From: Paraglomus occultum
Lineage: Eukaryota; Glomeromycota; Glomeromycetes; Paraglomerales; Paraglomeraceae
NCBI GenBank assembly: GCA_910592205.1
Contig: CAJVPJ010001132.1
Location: 1 to 12,059 of the forward strand
DNA: 12,059 bases
Reading direction: 5' to 3'
Part shown: positions 8,118-12,059 of the stretch, one piece after another
How positions within the stretch are numbered: the stretch's first letter is position 1
How the letters are laid out: each line of letters starts with the position of its first letter
Notes under the pieces: model-generated
What the model was told of the DNA's origin: nothing
The model's database searches: none
The model's input: the letters and a program-made list of their open reading frames with translations, nothing else
Position numbers and translations under genes: made by a program

Positions 8118-9088
8118 ATACCATTTCATTTTCTGAGAATTGTTTTCGATAACACTATCAATGGCAACGGCTGTAGATAATTACTGAAAGCGTATGCCCC
8201 CCTTTTTTTTTTAGCACGGGGAGGGACACAGACCTTGGTTATGCACGTTTAACATAATACCTATAAACACTGTTTATTGTCTAGAAACACGTTATTCAGA
8301 GATGCTGATATATTAAAGATAAAAAAACAATAGTATTAATTTACAGAAATAGCAAGTCCATTCAATATCGATAACCAGTAAGTTTAGTTTAACATCTAAC
8401 ATATAAGCTCAAGAAACATAAACAGGTTAAGGAGTTGGATGCAAAGCTTGTGGCAAAGGACGTTGTGTACGTATTTATCTTCTTTAATGCAATTAAAAAG
8501 GTTATTATTCTTGTCGATTTTTCTGCATGAATGCATCGGCTGATTTATTGTTGATATGAACGAGTATTACAAATGAAAACAAATAAGATAAGCGAACAAG
8601 TTATAGACACAGAATAAATGTGTTATAAAAAAAATTTTTTTTTTTTTTTCAATTATTTCAATCGATAAATGTTGTTTTACAATAAGTCATATATCGTCGG
8701 TCAACCCGGAAATTATATGATTCCGAATTATATACAACTGTTAATGTGTTCAATGTATTATATATTTTGTCAATATATTTGGTTTACTATAATAATAAAA
8801 TAAAAACTTTGATTCTATAATATTAAATAAATGAGCAAAATAAAAAAATACATAACCCTATCGGCCGAGGTCCAGGAGTTTGATAAGCAAATCTAGAACG
8901 TATCATTTCATACTTGAACACGAGATAAGCGTGAAAAAAAAAAGTTATTCTTAGTCAGCATGATAAACGATGTATGTACTATAGCAACTATTTGCGTGGC
9001 ATTGAATAGACTACATAAATTGGTACACGTCACAACAAAACCACAGACGGCTAACTGAATGTGACGAGCGGAAGAGAAGAAGACGTGG
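8118..9088. other. Gene-free stretch with homopolymer tracts
   Basis: No supported gene. It has a C6-T run near 8197-8212 followed by GGGGAGGG, an A8/T15 tract (8627-8649), and a small exon-like segment at about 8426-8466 between an AACAG acceptor and a GTACGT donor. That segment reads VKELDAKLVAKDVV in one frame and CKACGKGRC in another; neither can be tied to a gene. Confidence 0.45.
8627..8649. repeat. Poly-A/poly-T tract
   Basis: Eight A followed directly by fifteen T. A fully A/T tract of this length is likely to bend DNA or exclude nucleosomes, and is prone to sequencing or assembly length errors. Confidence 0.75.
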
Positions 9089-9096
9089 TATATAAA
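9089..9096 (+). promoter_or_regulatory. TATA box, candidate core promoter
   Basis: TATATAAA is followed 25-35 nt later by a GC-richer, purine-rich segment (AAGAGGCGAGCGACAAG) that would fit a transcribed leader. A GTAAGG (9135) and a CAG|GTAATT (9166) downstream could be the donors of a leader intron. The ATG overlapping the box (9096-9098) is too close to be a start for this promoter. Confidence 0.35.
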
Positions 9097-9222
9097 TGTT
9101 GGAGGACGCAACTTTGTCAAGAGGCGAGCGACAAGTAAGGAGAAACAGGCAAGTTTGAGCTACAGGTAATTGTTAAAAGTCTATAAAACAAGAGATAGTA
9201 GAAATTTTCAATAATAATACAG

Positions 9223-10252
9223 ATGCAGGTAAATGCATAATAGCGTGTGCCAGAAAGTTTTGTTTGGAAGAAAAAGACGAAAATAAAAGCAATAAACCGT
9301 GACAGAATTCTTTATCTCAAAAGCAGCCCTATTGCCACACCAAAGGTACGTATGTTATCGATCCAAGGGACAGTTACAGTATGTACATGCGTATACCTGT
9401 TTTAATTCATATACGTGTTTCTGGTTGTGTTAATAATTGACATATAGAGTGACAGACAATAAATGAGTATGGACTAGACAACGTGCCGAAAACGACACTA
9501 TTTATACGCATCTCGTATAGTTTACACTTTGATTTTGTTGACAGGTTTGCAATCGTCTATAAGTTTTGTTCAATAGCAAAATCTATGTTAATACGTTGTT
9601 TATGTAATGCATTAGTTGCTGTCTAAAATTTCTTATGCTCACATTCGGACGGATCGAAAGATTGTAGATGGAATCAACAAAAAGAAATGGTTTGGGGTTA
9701 GATTTAAAGCAGAGTATAATCTTTGGCTTTCGAAAATGAAGAAAGCACGGGTAAGTCATAGCTATTTTATGTATCGTACAAGAGTCTACTATACCTGCAT
9801 CAATGAATTCATACTTCATAATATGTATACTGTGACTACTAATATCGTACACATACTTTGCAATTAATGCGGCGATACTGTTAACGAAATCTGTTGTTTA
9901 CTCGTTAAACTGCTTTCATTATACGTGTACATTGATTATTTGACAACAGTTGACAAGATATGGACAGGGTAGCATACGATTTATGCGTAACATAAACTAA
10001 TCTTCAGACGCTGAAACAAAGCAAGCAAGAAAGGTGTGTTGATAATGCAAGCCCATAAAGACTGTTTTATAATTTTCAAATATTTTAATCATGATATCCG
10101 TTACATGTAGTGTTAAATAATCTCCTCATGTCTTGCATCAAGGTAAGTGAGCACATTTTTCTAATTAGACACTTTATCATGCCTTTAGGACAAAAATTAT
10201 AAAATTATTTAATAACATAGGTATTAAAAATGGTATATGGCAGGCTCCGTAA
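9223..10252 (+). CDS. Candidate small multi-exon gene of unknown function, about 72 residues, Lys-rich
   Basis: This is a splice-site model, not a homology call. Proposed exons: 9223-9228 (ATG CAG, after AATACAG), 9306-9345 (after GTGACAG, ending at GTACGT), 9668-9750 (ending CGG|GTAAGT), 10008-10033 (after CTAATCTTCAG, ending AG|GTGTGT) and 10189-10252 (after CTAATTAG...CCTTTAG, stop TAA). All phases join. The product starts MQNSLSQKQPYCHTK, has a central basic, aromatic block GINKKKWFGVRFKAEYNLWL, then SKMKKAR and TLKQSKQER, and ends KIIKLFNNIGIKNGIWQAP. The best single exon is the third, whose frame is open for 83 codons from 9616. The six-nt first exon and the non-pyrimidine acceptor at 9667 are weak points. 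The TATA box at 9089 lies upstream. I do not recognise the protein; pieces may belong to different transcripts. Confidence 0.22.
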
Positions 10253-10943
10253 TCGTTTACTATTAAGAAGATATCGGTATACATACGGTGCGAAAGTACA
10301 TTCAGCATTTGATAAAAGTTTGAAACAAGTTTATCACGTAAGAGGTAAGGAAAAGGTGATAATATGAATTTGCACCAGTTGACTTGCGGTTAAGTTCGGG
10401 GGACTTTTGAATTTACTGTAATCTCCTTATATCCTGTAACCTCAAATGAGTAAAGGCTTATCGTCTAGCCCTATGACTTAAAAATAGGTTTTACGCGACT
10501 ATGTAACCAACAAAGATATCGGAACATTTTGTTTACGTGACTGCCTGTAGACGAACAACAGGACATCTCGTGCCCTGATTACGGTAATTTACTGTATGTG
10601 CGTCACCAGTCACGTGAGTATGGAAACTGCAGGTAACGAGTAACATAAAAATTTGCTAACTTTGTGATAGAAAACTTTGATATTAATAGCATATGGACCA
10701 ACACATTGCCCGCAGCAAGTGTCAATCTTTTCGTGTGAAGTTACAAAATGGCCATTCTACAAGTCGACCACATTGTGTGGGAGCATATATAAGCATTTGA
10801 ATAAAAATGGTATGCATTACAATTTATTATATTACTAAGGTCAGAAAACAAAGCCTTTTCTTGGAAAGATTTAACGAAGACTTATAGTCTTAGGCGCTAA
10901 ATGGATGGTTATGTGAATGTCCGACCGCAGTTTGAACGAGGAA
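10253..10943. other. Gene-free stretch between two converging small gene candidates
   Basis: Nothing recognisable is encoded. The 39-codon plus frame starting at ATG 10230 (MVYGRLRNRLLLRRYRY and on, ending near GTAAGG at about 10345) is basic and open but conflicts with the last exon of the preceding model. A TCACGTGA palindrome (10610-10617) and a TATATAA (10786-10792) occur without a clear gene behind them. Confidence 0.4.
10610..10617. promoter_or_regulatory. E-box palindrome TCACGTGA
   Basis: Matches the CACGTG core bound by fungal bHLH factors of the Cbf1/Pho4 type, with symmetric T/A flanks. An 8-nt site can occur by chance, and no supported start lies nearby. Confidence 0.25.
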
Positions 10944-11549
10944 CTAGTGGTTTTTGTTAATATTAAACCAAAGATAGGCAATCTCGACATTTGTTGCTGG
11001 TAAAGTAACAATCCAGGCGTAATGGTACGAAAAGAGTTGTACGTAAGATCTGAAAAGTAGGGGGGAAGAGACATATAACATTTGACTAATGGAAGAAAGT
11101 AAGGATTTTTACTTCTTTTTCTTTGACTTTATTAATTAACTCAATTAATCTATTTCTTTTATAATCTCAACGAGCCTATTACTTTTCTCAATGACAAGAC
11201 AAATTAAATACTACATAATTAATTCCTCAAACATTGTCGCGTCCACGTATCTGACACTTTAACTTTAATAAAGGTTTTAGTAATACAGTATAAACCTGTC
11301 CATCATACCGGCTTAATTGTTGAGTAATTAGATCTCATATTTGAATTCAAACATGCGTCTAATAATAAAATTTGTTAGGCTAATGACGCAAGGTTTTTCC
11401 GTAATAATGCATTGATGTCAACTTTGAGAAATTGACAAAAAACTATATTCAAATTGGGTACTTACTCACCTGTCTATTAGTGCCTTAACCTCACTATTCC
11501 AGATCTTTTGGCCATTTGGCACTAAGTAAATCAACACTTGTTGAGCCAT
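10944..11549 (-). CDS. Candidate small three-exon gene of unknown function, about 73 residues
   Basis: Exon 1 (11549-11470) starts at an ATG in good context (CGC ATG G) and reads MAQQVLIYLVPNGQKIWNSE then VKALID, ending AG|GTGAGTAAG, a near-perfect donor. A possible exon 2 (11250-11215; YVDATMFEELI) follows a TACTAAA branch-like motif and GTGTCAG, and ends at GTAGTA; it is phase-neutral (36 nt), so it can be kept or skipped. Exon 3 (11049-10944) follows an excellent pyrimidine tract and TTTTCAG and reads SYVQLFSYHYAWIVTLPATN then VEIAYLWFNINKNH before TAG at 10946-10944. Codon phases agree throughout. The W-N-S-E-V-K-A-L-I-D pattern loosely resembles the first helix of Myb/SANT-like domains (W-x-x-E-V-x-A-L-I), but exon 3 does not continue that fold. 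I do not recognise the protein. Exon 1 is the best-supported part. Confidence 0.4.
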
Positions 11550-12059
11550 GCGATAGGAAAGTCTTTGGAGTTGTAGGTAAAGGTTTTTAAATCTTCTTGT
11601 CAGTTAGCTAACGAGAATAAAGCAGTGAATCAGAAAATATGGTTTCTGGCTATTATAATCAACTTCGTGTTAGGCCATCGTTTCTTATTATGTCATGTTA
11701 CTACTTACTATTATACCAGCACGCGCCTCGATATTTTTTTGAGATAACAACACCGTAGTAATATTCAACAAGTTAATTCTAAGCAATCACATACGTGTCT
11801 TGCAATGTAAATAGGGTTCTGCTTCACTGGGTAATAATCTTATAAGACCAACAATTACATATCGCTGTCATTATAGAAACAAATGGTATTAATACTTTAA
11901 CATTTCGTATACCATGTCATTTGCGTAAGATATTAATCTAGGTCTGCACAGACTTTAAGTTTTATTATCGTATCTTTTTGTCAATATACGTGGGGGGTTC
12001 AAAAAGTTTTGACACAGTGTACATATTTCAGCAACCACTGATCGTCTCAGCTTTATAAA
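11550..12059. other. Gene-free right edge of the window
   Basis: No coding frame of note. It would hold the promoter of the minus-strand candidate starting at 11549; no clear TATA box is seen at a standard distance. The only distinct element is the TIR-like sequence at 11991-12021. Confidence 0.45.
11991..12021 (-). repeat. Tc1/mariner-type terminal inverted repeat (one end)
   Basis: On the minus strand it begins TACACTGTGTCAAAAC, continues with a T-run and GAAC, and ends in six C and an A. A TA dinucleotide followed by CACTG, then CAAAACTTTTTGAAC, then a C block is the usual build of Tc1-like termini (CAGTG, CAAAAGT, GACCCC). The outer end faces right, so the element body would lie to the left of 12021. 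No matching opposite end was found in 10000-11990; the nearest look-alike (GTGTCAATCTTTTCG near 10718) is poor. It is either a solo end, a badly eroded element, or an insertion whose other end has diverged. Confidence 0.45.

Noticed and set aside
8426-8466. CKACGKGRC reading that resembles a zinc-binding Cys motif
   Set aside because: Cys spacing (C-x2-C-x4-C) does not match the fungal Zn2Cys6 pattern (C-x2-C-x6-C), and no partner exons were found.
8908-9120. 70-codon minus-strand ORF
   Set aside because: Starts at a TTG, crosses the TATA-box region, and has no recognisable sequence.
9583-9852. 89-codon minus-strand ORF
   Set aside because: Opposite-strand shadow of the plus frame at 9616-9867, with no motif of its own.
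10735-10795. Short plus-strand ORF MAILQVDHIVWEHI near 10748
   Set aside because: Fourteen codons with no donor before the stop; cannot be distinguished from chance.

Overview
This window looks like AT-rich (roughly two-thirds A+T by eye), intron-rich, gene-poor nuclear DNA of a fungus. The main evidence is a split gene on the minus strand (5019 to 3166). Its six exons join in phase into a velvet domain, a fungus-restricted transcription-factor fold. The introns have fungal-type signals (GTAAGT/GTGAGT donors, CTAAT/CTAAC branch sites, short distances to AG). Composition and low gene density recall large-genome, early-diverging lineages such as Mucoromycota/Glomeromycotina or Entomophthorales, but the sequence does not fix the lineage.

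Layout. 1-807 (+): the 3' end of a seven-transmembrane receptor-like gene: a TM6-like segment, a 92-nt intron, TM7 with an N-S-V-I-Y-G motif, and a long acidic, Ser/Thr-rich cytoplasmic tail. 808-3165: gene-poor, with a decayed Tc1/mariner transposase fragment (1652-1867, minus) and short dispersed repeats. 3166-5019 (-): the velvet gene, tail-to-tail with the receptor. 5020-7440: long non-coding stretch that starts with a polypurine/polypyrimidine tract just upstream of the velvet ATG. 7441-8117 (+): two weakly supported ORFs, one with a 9-bp inverted repeat around its 3' splice site. 8118-9088: nothing recognisable. 9089-10252 (+): TATA box followed by a possible small multi-exon gene of unknown function. 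10944-11549 (-): a small three-exon gene candidate with a convincing first exon. 11991-12021: a sequence shaped like a Tc1/mariner terminal inverted repeat.

Only the velvet gene, the receptor 3' end and the transposase fragment are recognised by homology. Everything right of 5100 is hypothesis built from reading frames and splice signals. A receptor next to a velvet regulator is suggestive, since both classes act in environmental and developmental signalling, but nothing here shows a functional link. I found no RNA genes, no CRISPR array and no clear new multi-gene system.
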